A stretch of DNA of 64,000 nucleotides, from the NCBI RefSeq assembly GCF_001757355.1, contig NZ_MINO01000001.1, forward strand, positions 62,001 through 126,000, given 5' to 3'. Positions 26,426 to 35,662 of this stretch are shown here, in pieces (the stretch's first letter is position 1; each line of letters begins with the position of its first letter). Both the position numbers and the translations under genes were made by a program. The notes beneath the pieces were generated by a model. It made no database searches, had not been told where the DNA came from, and saw nothing but the letters and a program-made list of their open reading frames with translations. Origin of the DNA: Sphingobium phenoxybenzoativorans. Lineage in GTDB: Bacteria; Pseudomonadota; Alphaproteobacteria; Sphingomonadales; Sphingomonadaceae.

Positions 26426-26446
26426 ATGGCATTGCCGGCAGACCAA

Positions 26447-26824
26447 TCAGCGCAGGACGTTTCCGATAACCGCGCCGATGATGCCGCTGGTGATCGCCAC
26501 CAGCACCGCGTCATTCCCCGACCGCACCCAATGATAGCCGCGCGGCGCATTATAGAGGCGATAGGCGCGGGGATTGTTGATCACCGTATAGCGGCTGGCG
26601 TAGCGGCGATCGAACCGCTCGCCCTTGCGCCAGCTACGATAGTCGCTGCGGTAATCCTTGCGGACGACGGTCGTGCGGTGAACGCTGACATTGCCGCGCG
26701 GCCCTTCGCGGACTGTCTCATGCACAACGCGGCGGGGTTGGGCCGCTTGCGCTTCGGCCAGCGGACTCAGCACGGTGGCGGTGATCATGGCGGCAGTGGC
26801 CAGCTTGATCAGAAAGGACTTCAT
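26447..26824 (-). CDS. RcnB-like small secreted protein
   Basis: 125 residues. A Sec signal peptide (MKSFLIKLATAAMITATVLS, cleaved near AEAQA) is followed by a basic Arg/Tyr-rich region with KDYRSDYRSWRKGERF and YHWVRSGNDAVLVAI, the RcnB pattern, and a glycine-containing C-terminal segment. E. coli RcnB is a periplasmic factor for nickel and cobalt efflux, but many homologs have no known role. AAGGAG lies eight bases before the ATG. Single gene. Confidence 0.8.
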   Translation of the reverse strand: MKSFLIKLATAAMITATVLSPLAEAQAAQPRRVVHETVREGPRGNVSVHRTTVVRKDYRSDYRSWRKGERFDRRYASRYTVINNPRAYRLYNAPRGYHWVRSGNDAVLVAITSGIIGAVIGNVLR

Positions 26825-26941
26825 GGCTTTGCTCCTTGTTCAAAGGCGCCTTTCGGTCGGCGTCTGATCATGGAGATAGGCGGCAACTGTCGCGGGACTG
26901 TGCCAAAGAGGCTGGGGAATTGTCGAAAAGTGTAACCGTGT

Positions 26942-28330
26942 TCAGGCCGCGAAATCGGGCGAGCCCGCCTGCATGACCCTCTCCCAAGGGCCAGATACCG
27001 CCAGCGTTTTGCCAGGTGCGTAGATGTTGAGGAACAGTATCCGCCCGTCCGGGGAGAAACATGCGCCGGTCGGCTCCGTGCCGCCCCTTATCCTGCCGAG
27101 CGTATAAACCCTGCCGCCCTGCGTCACGCCTCGCAACATATTGTCCGCAAACGGCGTCTTGTTGTCCTCGCAGACGATCAGATGGCCCCAGGGCGCGACG
27201 GTGATATTGTCGCCATAGTTCAGCACCTGCCGGTCGTCGGACTCGACGAACAGGCTGAGGCGGCCGGGTTCGTCCTTCTCGCGCGTCCGCCCTTCGAATG
27301 GGGAGGGTATGTAGCGGAATATCTGGCCCAATCCGGCTGCGCCGCCGGAGGTGCACATGAAATGCACCTGCCCGTCGCCGAAATATATGCCTTCGCCGCG
27401 TGCAAAGATCGCCGCGCCATCGGCGTGGCCGCGGTTCTTGAGGTCGTTATGGGGATTATCGACACCGTTCAGGTCAATCCAGCGGGCAAGGCGCATATCG
27501 CCGACCGCCATGTCGCGCCGCTTCCAGTTCCGGCTGTCGCCGCCCTCGGACTGTTCGATAAAGCCCAGCGCCTGCAGCCGCCCGCCCTGATGCAGCGCGC
27601 CCGGCCGGTCGGGCAGGAAGCGGTAGAAGAGCGAATCCTTTTCGTCCTCCGTCAGATAGAGAATGCCGGTGCGCGGATCGATGACTGCGCCTTCATGGTT
27701 GAAGCGGCCGAGCGCGTGGATTGGCGCTGGTTCGACCAGGCCCCTCGCGTTTGCGGGCACCTCGAACGCCAACCCATGGTCCCTGGCGATCCCATCCTCG
27801 CCTGCGCGGGTCAGTATCTCCTCGCAGGACAGCCAGCTACCCCAGGGCATGACGCCGCCAGAGCAGTTGCGAATGGTGCCCGCGAGGCTCAGATGCTGCC
27901 GCTCGACCCGCCCGCTGCGCAGATTATAGACGATGTTGCTTGTCCCACCGGGCAGGGCGCCGCCGTCCGCATACCGGTCATAAGCGAGGGAAATCACGCC
28001 CTTTGCCCCGCGTGCGCGCTGGTCGGGCAATAACTCATGATTGCGCACCAGCACGACCCGGTCGGCATCAAGGGGAAAGCAGCCCATCCCGTCATGGCAG
28101 CAGGGCACCGTCAGCCCGTCGTCCATAATATCCCCGGCGCTGGAAATGACGCGATAGGAAAAGCCGTGGGGCAGGTCGATCAGCCCGGCCGGGTCGTCAC
28201 GCAGCGGTCCGTAGCCCGGCACCTGATTATGATAGCTGGTTGCGGCCGCAACGCTGGCGAAGCGGGACAGGCCGGCAAAGGCGGCCAGACTAGCGCCGCC
28301 CATGGCGAATTGTCGGCGGCTGATGGTCAT
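26942..28330 (-). CDS. PhoX-family (DUF839) alkaline phosphatase-like protein, Tat-exported
   Basis: 462 residues. The N-terminus SRRQFAMGGASLAAFAG is a twin-arginine signal. The body carries DUF839/PhoX segments: VLVRNHELLP, GTIRNCSGGVMPWGSWLSCE, FNHEGAVIDPRTGILYLTED and LIVCEDNKTPFADNM. PhoX enzymes are calcium- and iron-dependent phosphomonoesterases in the periplasm. A single gene between the RcnB-like gene and the efflux operon. No Pho box was recognised. Confidence 0.9.
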   Translation of the reverse strand: MTISRRQFAMGGASLAAFAGLSRFASVAAATSYHNQVPGYGPLRDDPAGLIDLPHGFSYRVISSAGDIMDDGLTVPCCHDGMGCFPLDADRVVLVRNHELLPDQRARGAKGVISLAYDRYADGGALPGGTSNIVYNLRSGRVERQHLSLAGTIRNCSGGVMPWGSWLSCEEILTRAGEDGIARDHGLAFEVPANARGLVEPAPIHALGRFNHEGAVIDPRTGILYLTEDEKDSLFYRFLPDRPGALHQGGRLQALGFIEQSEGGDSRNWKRRDMAVGDMRLARWIDLNGVDNPHNDLKNRGHADGAAIFARGEGIYFGDGQVHFMCTSGGAAGLGQIFRYIPSPFEGRTREKDEPGRLSLFVESDDRQVLNYGDNITVAPWGHLIVCEDNKTPFADNMLRGVTQGGRVYTLGRIRGGTEPTGACFSPDGRILFLNIYAPGKTLAVSGPWERVMQAGSPDFAA

Positions 28331-28422
28331 CGGCGCATCGTCATCGGCTGGTTCATGAACCGGCCCAATGATGCAGCTTGGCTACGTCCTCATGACTTTT
28401 CCGCTACGCCAATGTTACATCG

Positions 28423-29628
28423 TCATTCGTGGCGCAGCGCATCGATGGGGTTGAGCGCCGCCGCCCGGCGCGCCGGGAAATAGCCGAACACGACGCCGAT
28501 CGCCGCCGAAAACAGGAAGGCGATCAAATTGACCCTGACGTCGAAGATGAAGGGCACCTGCATCAGCGGCGCGATGGCGATCGAGGCGATAAGGGCGAGG
28601 AACAGACCAATCAACCCGCCAAGGCAGGACAGGACGATCGCCTCGACCAGAAACTGCATCAGCACCTCGCTGGCCACTGCGCCAATGGCGAGGCGAATGC
28701 CTATCTCCCGCGTGCGCTCCGTTACCGACACCAGCATGATGTTCATGATTCCGATGCCGCCGACCAGCAGGGAAATCGCCGCCACCGCCGCCACGATCTG
28801 CGTCAGGATGGTCGTCGTGCCCGTCAGCGTGTCGGATATCTGCTTGGTGTCGAACACGTTGAAATTATCCTGATCGCCTTCCTTTATCTTCCGGCGCTCC
28901 CGCATCAATTGTTCCAGGCTGGCCTGCACCGCCGATGTCTCATAGGCGTCGTCGACCGCCACCAGGATCATGCTGATGTCGCGGTCGCCGGTGAAACGGC
29001 GCTGCACGAACTTGATCGGCATGACGACGGTATCGTCCTGATCCTGAAAGCCGCCCTGGCCGCGCGTTGTGAGCACGCCGATAACCTGGCAGGAAACGCC
29101 CTTTATCCGGAACTGCTTACCCACCGGGTCGATATTCCGGAACAGGTTCTGCCGTACTGTATTGCCGATGATGCACACAGCTTTGCCCGCTTCTTCCTCC
29201 TCCGGCATGAACAGGCGGCCGGAATCGAGCTTCCACTGCTGCGCCTCGAAAAAGGCGGCGGTTGTGCCGTTGACGGTCGTTGACCAGTTGCTGCCTTCGT
29301 AGATCGCTGTGGCGCTGGTCTGCGCTTGCGGGGCGACAGCGCGGACGCCGGTCAACTGATTCTCTATGGCGGTCACATCCTGCGGCTTGAAGTTGGGCGG
29401 GCGCGGGCCGCCGCCGCCCCGGCCGAACCCCTGGCCCGGCCGGAGCTGGAGGATATTCGCGCCCAGCGAGGAAATCTGCTCGCGCACGGCGGCCGTCGCG
29501 CCATTGCCCAGCGTGACCATTGTCACCACGGCGGCCACGCCGATGATGATGCCCAGCGTCGTCAGGAAGGAACGCAGCTTGTGGCGCATGATCGCCCGGA
29601 AGGCGAGGGTGATGGTGGTGCCCAGCAT
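28423..29628 (-). CDS. MacB-like ABC transporter permease
   Basis: 401 residues. An N-terminal TM helix (TTLGIIIGVAAVVTMVTLG) is followed by a large periplasmic MacB-PCD domain and three C-terminal TM helices (AAVAAISLLVGGIGIMNIML and the last two before NPIDALRHE). The C-terminal ARRAAALNPIDALRHE is characteristic. It couples ATP use by the protein at 29628 to efflux or mechanotransmission. The start overlaps the ATPase stop. Unlike E. coli MacB, ATPase and permease are separate. Confidence 0.92.
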   Translation of the reverse strand: MLGTTITLAFRAIMRHKLRSFLTTLGIIIGVAAVVTMVTLGNGATAAVREQISSLGANILQLRPGQGFGRGGGGPRPPNFKPQDVTAIENQLTGVRAVAPQAQTSATAIYEGSNWSTTVNGTTAAFFEAQQWKLDSGRLFMPEEEEAGKAVCIIGNTVRQNLFRNIDPVGKQFRIKGVSCQVIGVLTTRGQGGFQDQDDTVVMPIKFVQRRFTGDRDISMILVAVDDAYETSAVQASLEQLMRERRKIKEGDQDNFNVFDTKQISDTLTGTTTILTQIVAAVAAISLLVGGIGIMNIMLVSVTERTREIGIRLAIGAVASEVLMQFLVEAIVLSCLGGLIGLFLALIASIAIAPLMQVPFIFDVRVNLIAFLFSAAIGVVFGYFPARRAAALNPIDALRHE

Positions 29629-30329
29629 CAGTTGCCCTCACCCTTCCTGATGCCCTCGACCAGCCCGTCCTTGAACGTGACGATGGTGCGCGCAAATGCC
29701 GCCATCTCCGGCTCATGCGTCACCATCAGCACGGTGATGCCGCTATTCTTGTTGAGGTCGGTCAACAGCTCCATGATCTCGACCGAGCGTTCAGAATCAA
29801 GATTGCCTGTGGGTTCGTCGGCCAGAAGCACGTCAGGTTGGGTGACGATGGCGCGCGCGATCGCCACGCGCTGTTGCTGGCCGCCCGACAATTCCGCAGG
29901 CGTATGGTCCCACCAGGGCTTAAGGCCGACTTTATCCAGCGCCGCCATACCCTGTTCCTGCCGGGTTTTCCTGTCCTCACCCCGATACAGCAGCGGCAGC
30001 TCGACATTTTCCAATGCCGTGGTGCGGGAGAGGAGATTGAACCCCTGAAATACGAAGCCGAGATATTTGCGCCGCAGCAACGCCCGCTGGTCGCGGTCGA
30101 GCGTTTCGACATGATGCCCCTTGAACAGGAAGCTTCCGGCGCTGGGTACGTCCAGGCAGCCTAATATGTTCATCGTCGTCGACTTGCCCGATCCCGAAGG
30201 CCCCATGACCGCGACAAAATCCCCCCGCGCAATGTCGAGGTCGACGCCCTTCAACGCCTGAAACGCTGTCGGTCCGCTGCCATAGACCTTGGTCACGCCG
30301 CGCAGGCTGATGATCGGATCAGTGGGCAT
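29628..30329 (-). CDS. MacB-like ABC transporter ATP-binding protein
   Basis: 233 residues from ATG 30329. Walker A GPSGSGKST, Q-loop FQGFNLL, signature LSGGQQQRVAIARAI, Walker B VLLADEPTGNLD and the H-loop (MVTHEPEM) are all intact. The frame is open upstream to 30461, but this overlaps the adaptor gene and lacks family similarity. It overlaps the adaptor gene by 11 bases and the permease by one. Confidence 0.94.
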   Translation of the reverse strand: MPTDPIISLRGVTKVYGSGPTAFQALKGVDLDIARGDFVAVMGPSGSGKSTTMNILGCLDVPSAGSFLFKGHHVETLDRDQRALLRRKYLGFVFQGFNLLSRTTALENVELPLLYRGEDRKTRQEQGMAALDKVGLKPWWDHTPAELSGGQQQRVAIARAIVTQPDVLLADEPTGNLDSERSVEIMELLTDLNKNSGITVLMVTHEPEMAAFARTIVTFKDGLVEGIRKGEGN

Positions 30330-31809
30330 TGCTGGCCGCTGCCGGCTCTTGCTGGCGGGCATCGCGCCTGTCGCTGGCCGCCGCAGGGGCCGGTCCATGT
30401 TGCCGGTCGTTCTGGCGATCGCCACCTTTGCGCTGACCACCGTTGCCGGATCCGCCGTCATCGCGTTCCTCCGGCTGTTCCTGACCCGCGGCGAGTTGAC
30501 CGGTGATGACCTTCATGCCTTCTTTCAGGCCGCCGCTGACAATCGCGGTGCGGGCGCCGTCGCTGTCGCCAATGACCACCTGGATCGCCTTCGGCTTTCC
30601 ATCCTCATCCACGACATAGACCGTCTGGCTGCTGCCGGCGCCGAAAGTGACTGACCGGGTTGCGCGATTGCCGAAACGGCGGGGGCCGGGCACGATCTGG
30701 CTGGTGATGCCGCCGCCCTTGCCCGAACCGGCCGAAGGGTTGAACCGCAGGGCCGCATTGGGGACGAGCAGCGCATTTTGAAGCCGTTTCGTGACGATGG
30801 AGGCAGTCGCCGTCATGCCCGGCCGCAGAATCTCGTCAGGATTATCCACGGCCAGCACTGCGGTATAGGCGACGACGGTGCCTGTGCTGGTACTGGTTGC
30901 TGTTGAGGATGATGATGAGGACGTCGAGGCGCTGTTGGAGCCGACATTGACCCGCGTGATATGCGCCGGGAAATTCTGTCCCGGAAAGGCGTCGACTGTG
31001 AAGGTGGCCGACTGGCCGTCCTTCACCTGCCCGACATCGGCCTCATCGACCGAGACCTCCACCTCCATGCGCGTCAGGTCCTCGGCGAGCGTAAACAGTA
31101 CGGGCGCGTTGAGGGAGGCGGCAACGGTCTGGCCCGGCTCTATGTCGCGGGACAGGACCACGCCATTCACGGGCGAGACGATTTGCGCGATCGACAGGTT
31201 GGTCTGGGCGGTGGAAAGCTGGGCGTTGGCGACCTCCACCTGCGCGCGGGCGGATTGCACCGATGCAATCGCCTGCTCATAGGTCGCGCGGGCGCTGTCC
31301 AGTTCCGTCTTGGCCGGCACGCGGCCGCCGGAAAGCTTGTAGACCGATTCCTGCCGGTCCAGCGTCGCCTTGGCGAGGGCGGCCTGCGCCTGCGCCTGCG
31401 CGACGCCGGCTCTGGCCGCCGCCACCTGAGACCGGTTCTGGGCGATTGAGTCCACCAGGCGCCTTGTGTCCAGTTCCGCCAGCTTCTGTCCTTTGGTCAC
31501 GCGGTCGTTCACATCGACAAAGACCTGCGTGATCTTGCCCGATTGTTCCGATCCCACATCGACCTGATTGACCGGCTTCAGGTTTCCGGTGGCGGATACG
31601 GTGACGGTCAGGTCGCCCGTGCGGACGGTGCGTGTTGAGTAATTCGGCTCGTCGCTGCCGGAGAAGCAGCGGCCAAGCAGCAGGATCAGGATCAACAGGG
31701 CAAGACCGATTGCGCCACGGATGACCCATTTGCGCCAGGGCTTTGCTGGCTGAACGCCAAGGAAGTCGTCCAGATTGTCGCTGTTGCCGGTCGTCGTCTC
31801 GTCGGTCAT
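30319..31809 (-). CDS. MacA/HlyD-type periplasmic adaptor
   Basis: 496 residues from ATG 31809. One N-terminal TM helix (GAIGLALLILILLLGRCF) anchors it in the inner membrane. A barrel-sandwich with a coiled-coil hairpin (QVAAARAGVAQAQAQAALA) and beta-barrel domains follow. The C-terminus has a Gly/Asp/Gln-rich extension (about 50 residues), longer than MacA. It joins ABC permease and outer-membrane factor. The start overlaps the upstream stop (ATGA). Confidence 0.92.
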   Translation of the reverse strand: MTDETTTGNSDNLDDFLGVQPAKPWRKWVIRGAIGLALLILILLLGRCFSGSDEPNYSTRTVRTGDLTVTVSATGNLKPVNQVDVGSEQSGKITQVFVDVNDRVTKGQKLAELDTRRLVDSIAQNRSQVAAARAGVAQAQAQAALAKATLDRQESVYKLSGGRVPAKTELDSARATYEQAIASVQSARAQVEVANAQLSTAQTNLSIAQIVSPVNGVVLSRDIEPGQTVAASLNAPVLFTLAEDLTRMEVEVSVDEADVGQVKDGQSATFTVDAFPGQNFPAHITRVNVGSNSASTSSSSSSTATSTSTGTVVAYTAVLAVDNPDEILRPGMTATASIVTKRLQNALLVPNAALRFNPSAGSGKGGGITSQIVPGPRRFGNRATRSVTFGAGSSQTVYVVDEDGKPKAIQVVIGDSDGARTAIVSGGLKEGMKVITGQLAAGQEQPEERDDGGSGNGGQRKGGDRQNDRQHGPAPAAASDRRDARQQEPAAASNAH

Positions 31810-33260
31810 TGCGGCCGTCCATCCATAGTCTGCCATCCGCCGCCAAGCGCGCTGTAAAGCTGCGAGACGGCCAGAACCTGATCTGATTGTGCGCCAGCCA
31901 GGCTGTTGCGCGCGGAAAGGAGCGTCTGCTCTGCGGTGAGCAGCGTCTGGAAATCGGTAAGCCCCGCCTGATATTGGCTGCGGGCCAGAATGGCGCTGTT
32001 GTTCGACGCTTCATAGGCGATGGCGAACTGCTCCGCGCGCTGCCGCGCAGCGCTGAGCGCCGCCATGCCATTTTCCACATCTTCCAGCGAAGTCAGCACC
32101 GTGCTCTTATAGGCGGCGAAGGCGGCGTCGGTGGCCGCCCTTTGTGAACGCACCTGCGCGCGCAGGCGGCCGCCGTCGAAGATCGTTTGCGCGATCCGGC
32201 CGAATACGCCGCCCGTCACGATATCGGTCAGGTCGCGGAAAGCCGTGGCGCTGGTGCCGATATTCCCGCTGATGCTGAGCGAGGGGTAGAGCGCCGCCCG
32301 CGCCACGCCGATCCGCGCGGTGGCGGCGGCCAGAATGCGTTCGGCGGCCCGTACGTCCGGCCGCTGGCGCAACGTATCGGCAGGGATGCCTATGGCGATA
32401 TCATTCTGCGCGGCGGGGATGGGCTTCGCCTGCTCCAGCGCGCGCGTCGCTTCGCCGGGCGCTTCACCGGTCAGCACGGCAATGCGATTTAGGGCTGCCC
32501 TCACGCTGTTTTCAATCTGAGGGACAGTGGCGGTCGTCTGCGCCAGTTGCGCGCGGGCCTGTTCCTGATCCAGCGAGGAGACAAGGCCAGCCTGCAGCCG
32601 CCAGCGGGCGATGTCATAATTATCCTGCTGATTGGCGAGGGTTTCCTTTGCGATGCGCAACTGCTCCTGGCCCAGTCGCGCTTGCACATAGTTGGACACC
32701 AGCTCGGAAATAATGGCTGTTCTCGTACTGGCGAGGTCAAAGCCGCTGGCTGCATAGTCGGCACGCGCCGCTTCGGAGGAGCGTCGGATGCTGCCGAACA
32801 GATCGACTTCCCAGCTTGCGTCGGCGCCCGCCGAATAGGCGCTGCTCCACCGGTTGGCGGAAGAACCGATCACATTGCCATTGCTGTCGAGTTGGAAGCC
32901 GCTTGTGCCGCTGCGGTAATTCTTGCCCGCGCTGCCAGAGGCGTTGATCTGTGGGAAGAAGGCGGCATTGGCCTGCACCAGCGCCTCGCGCGCTTGCCGG
33001 AGTCTGGCCTGCGCCTGTGCAATGTCCAGATTATTGGCGACGGCCTTCTGTATGAGGCCATCGAGCGTAGGATCGTTCAGCCGGGTCCACCATTGCGCCA
33101 GATCGGTATCGCTCGGCGCGGGCGTGGCTCCCTTCGCGTCGCCATAATAAGTAGCAGGCACCCCAAGCGAAGCCGTTTGCGGTGCGCGATAGTCCGGCCC
33201 CGCCGCGCAGGCGGAAAGGACGGTGGCCGCTCCCAATATCAATGTAGCGGGATAACGCAC
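31806..33260 (-). CDS. Outer-membrane efflux lipoprotein (NodT/OprM type)
   Basis: 484 residues with a lipoprotein signal (ILGAATVLSACAAGPDYRAP; lipobox Leu-Ser-Ala-Cys). Two OEP repeats are visible, with typical LARWWTRLNDPTLD-like LAQWWTRLNDPTLDGLI, LRQRPDVRAAE and helix heptads. It forms the trimeric channel of the MacAB-like system. It is the first gene of the four-gene operon. Substrates are unknown. Confidence 0.93.
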   Translation of the reverse strand: MRYPATLILGAATVLSACAAGPDYRAPQTASLGVPATYYGDAKGATPAPSDTDLAQWWTRLNDPTLDGLIQKAVANNLDIAQAQARLRQAREALVQANAAFFPQINASGSAGKNYRSGTSGFQLDSNGNVIGSSANRWSSAYSAGADASWEVDLFGSIRRSSEAARADYAASGFDLASTRTAIISELVSNYVQARLGQEQLRIAKETLANQQDNYDIARWRLQAGLVSSLDQEQARAQLAQTTATVPQIENSVRAALNRIAVLTGEAPGEATRALEQAKPIPAAQNDIAIGIPADTLRQRPDVRAAERILAAATARIGVARAALYPSLSISGNIGTSATAFRDLTDIVTGGVFGRIAQTIFDGGRLRAQVRSQRAATDAAFAAYKSTVLTSLEDVENGMAALSAARQRAEQFAIAYEASNNSAILARSQYQAGLTDFQTLLTAEQTLLSARNSLAGAQSDQVLAVSQLYSALGGGWQTMDGRPQ

Positions 33261-33442
33261 TGTGGATCGAGGCTCCTGTCTTGATCAGGACTTGCATCAA
33301 CATGCGCAGGGGGAACTTGCGCGCGGCTGAATGCCTGTCTAGGTCCTGCCGAAATTGGGGCGGAGGCTCAACGGCTTTTCTGTCTCAAAGTGTATCAACC
33401 ATGTAATGCGCTGGAAATCGCGCTTTTCGAGAGGGTTTCGCC

Positions 33443-34378
33443 ATGAGGGCATTCCTGTTTCCCGGTCAGGGGAGCCAATCGGTCGGTATGGGCAAGGCGC
33501 TGGCCGAAGCCAGCCCGGCTGCAAAAGAGCTGTTTCAGGAAGTCGATGACGCGCTGTCGCAGAATCTGTTCCGCATCATGGTCGAGGGACCGGACGCCGA
33601 TCTGACCCTGACCGAAAATGCCCAGCCTGCGATCATGGCCAATGCGTTGGCCACGCTGAAGGTGATGGAGAAAGAAGGCGGGCTGCGGCTTTCCGAGAAG
33701 GCGGATTTTGTCGCTGGCCACTCGCTTGGCGAATATACCGCGCTGTGCGCCGCCGGTGCGATCGACCTGTCGACTACGGCGCGTCTGTTGAAGCTGCGCG
33801 GCAGGGCGATGCAGGCCGCCGTGCCGGTGGGCGAGGGGGCCATGGCCGCACTGCTCGGCGCAGATATCGATAAGGCGCAGGCTCTGGCCGATGCAGCGGC
33901 GGAGGGCGAGGTGTGCGCTGTCGCCAACGACAATGATCCGACCCAGGTCGTGATCTCCGGCCATCGCGGCGCCGTTGAGCGCGCGGTAGCGATGGTGAAG
34001 GATCATAGCATCAAGCGCGGCGTGCTGCTGCCGGTGTCTGCGCCGTTCCATTGCCCGTTGATGCAGCCTGCGGCCGACGCGATGGCTGACGCGCTTGGTA
34101 AGGCGGATATCCGTGCGCCGCTGGTCCCGGTCTATGCCAATGTGCTGGCCGCGCCGATCGCCGCGCCGGATGACATCCGGCAACGCCTTGTGGAGCAGGT
34201 TACCGGCCGCGTGCGCTGGCGCGAGTCCGTCGCCGCGATGTTCGCCGCGGGCGTCACCGATTTCGTGGAAGTGGGTGGCAAGGTGCTTGGACCGATGGTC
34301 AAGCGCATCGCCCCGGACGCAACAGTGACCAGCATTGTCACGATGGACGATATCGAAGCGGCGCTCGGCGCGCTCTGA
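33443..34378 (+). CDS. fabD: Malonyl-CoA-ACP transacylase
   Basis: 311 residues. FPGQGSQSVGMGKAL at the start and the nucleophile elbow GHSLGEYTAL (Ser in GHSLG) are diagnostic; a late VSAPFHCPLMQP supplies the catalytic His. It loads malonate onto ACP for fatty acid synthesis. It leads fabD-fabG-acpP-fabF-mltG, the usual alphaproteobacterial order. Confidence 0.97.
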   Translation: MRAFLFPGQGSQSVGMGKALAEASPAAKELFQEVDDALSQNLFRIMVEGPDADLTLTENAQPAIMANALATLKVMEKEGGLRLSEKADFVAGHSLGEYTALCAAGAIDLSTTARLLKLRGRAMQAAVPVGEGAMAALLGADIDKAQALADAAAEGEVCAVANDNDPTQVVISGHRGAVERAVAMVKDHSIKRGVLLPVSAPFHCPLMQPAADAMADALGKADIRAPLVPVYANVLAAPIAAPDDIRQRLVEQVTGRVRWRESVAAMFAAGVTDFVEVGGKVLGPMVKRIAPDATVTSIVTMDDIEAALGAL

Positions 34379-34389
34379 AAGGAAAAGAC

Positions 34390-35136
34390 ATGACCATGTT
34401 CGATCTCAGCGGGATGACTGCACTGGTGACCGGCGCTTCGGGCGGTATCGGCTCGGCTATTGCGAAGGCGCTGGCGGGGCAGGGCGCGCGCCTTGCCTTT
34501 TCCGGCAGCAATGAAGCGAAGCTCAGGGATTTTGCCGCCCAATTTTCCGGTGATCACGTTATCCTGCCATGCAACCTTTCGGACGCGGCGGCCGTCGACC
34601 CGCTTGTTCCGCAAGCCGTCGAGGCGCTTGGCGGGAAGCTCGATATCCTGGTCAATAATGCCGGGATCACGCGCGATAACCTCATCATGCGCATGAAGGA
34701 CGAGGAATGGGCCGATGTCATTTCGGTCAATCTGGAGGCCGCCTTCCGCCTTGCCCGTGCCGCCGCCAAGCCAATGATGAAGGCGCGTTTCGGCCGCATC
34801 ATCTCGATCACATCGGTTGTGGGCGTGACCGGCAATCCCGGACAGGCGAACTACGCCGCGTCGAAGGCCGGAATTATCGGCATGTCGAAGGCGCTGGGGC
34901 AGGAATTGGCCAGCCGCAACATCACCGTCAATTGCGTTGCGCCGGGCTTCATCCGGTCCGCGATGACCGATGCGCTGAACGACGCGCAGAAGGGCGCGAT
35001 CACTGGCCGGATTCCCGCCGGAACGCTGGGTGAGGGAGAGGATATCGGCGCCGCCGTCGTCTATCTCGCCAGCAAGGAAGCCGGATATGTCACCGGTCAG
35101 ACCTTGCATGTGAATGGCGGAATGGCCATGATCTGA
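34390..35136 (+). CDS. fabG: 3-oxoacyl-ACP reductase
   Basis: 248 residues, classical SDR with TGASGGIG, NNAG (VNNAGITRDNL) and YAASK. The sequence and position after fabD make FabG certain, in contrast to the catabolic SDRs earlier in the window. AGGA precedes the ATG by eight bases; eleven bases separate it from fabD. Confidence 0.97.
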   Translation: MTMFDLSGMTALVTGASGGIGSAIAKALAGQGARLAFSGSNEAKLRDFAAQFSGDHVILPCNLSDAAAVDPLVPQAVEALGGKLDILVNNAGITRDNLIMRMKDEEWADVISVNLEAAFRLARAAAKPMMKARFGRIISITSVVGVTGNPGQANYAASKAGIIGMSKALGQELASRNITVNCVAPGFIRSAMTDALNDAQKGAITGRIPAGTLGEGEDIGAAVVYLASKEAGYVTGQTLHVNGGMAMI

Positions 35137-35289
35137 CCCAGTTTGTGGGGGAATTGATGCAGGTTTTCGCGGCAGGCCGATCGCTGCGCCGCAATATGCC
35201 TTGCCTCTTGCCTCCCTCGCAGCTTCGCACTAGGGCAAGTGCCTGAACGGATATTCATACCCGCATCTACCCAAGCAGAAGGACCACCC

Positions 35290-35523
35290 ATGAGTGAGAC
35301 CGCGGATCGCGTAAAGAAAATTGTCGTGGAGCATCTGGGCGTCGAGGCCGAAAAGGTCACGGAAGATGCCAGCTTCATCGACGATCTGGGCGCTGACAGC
35401 CTCGACATTGTTGAGCTGGTTATGGCGTTCGAAGAAGAATTCGGCGTTGAGATTCCTGATGACGCCGCCGAGAAGATCGGCACGGTCAAGGACGCCATCG
35501 ATTACATCGACTCCAAGCAGTAA
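35290..35523 (+). CDS. acpP: Acyl carrier protein
   Basis: 77 residues, acidic, with the phosphopantetheine attachment Ser in [15 protein letters not shown] precedes the ATG by eight bases. The 150-base gap from fabG may contain its own promoter, as acpP is usually highly expressed. Confidence 0.98.
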   Translation: MSETADRVKKIVVEHLGVEAEKVTEDASFIDDLGADSLDIVELVMAFEEEFGVEIPDDAAEKIGTVKDAIDYIDSKQ

Positions 35524-35578
35524 GGAGCCGATCCGCTCGCCGGCCCGGCCGGTGGGAATGGACCAGGAATAAGGGAAA

Positions 35579-35618
35579 CGGCTCTCCGGCCCCGGTACGT
35601 CCGGCGGAAGGAGAGCCG
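35579..35618 (+). terminator. Hairpin between acpP and fabF (terminator or attenuator)
   Basis: CGGCTCTCC (35579-35587) and GGAGAGCCG (35610-35618) form a perfect nine-base stem. No T-run follows; fabF starts 45 bases later. This suits partial termination or mRNA stabilisation of acpP. Confidence 0.55.
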
Positions 35619-35662
35619 CTTCCATTTGAAGATTATCGGAAAAGTTGGACGGAGCTGGGAAT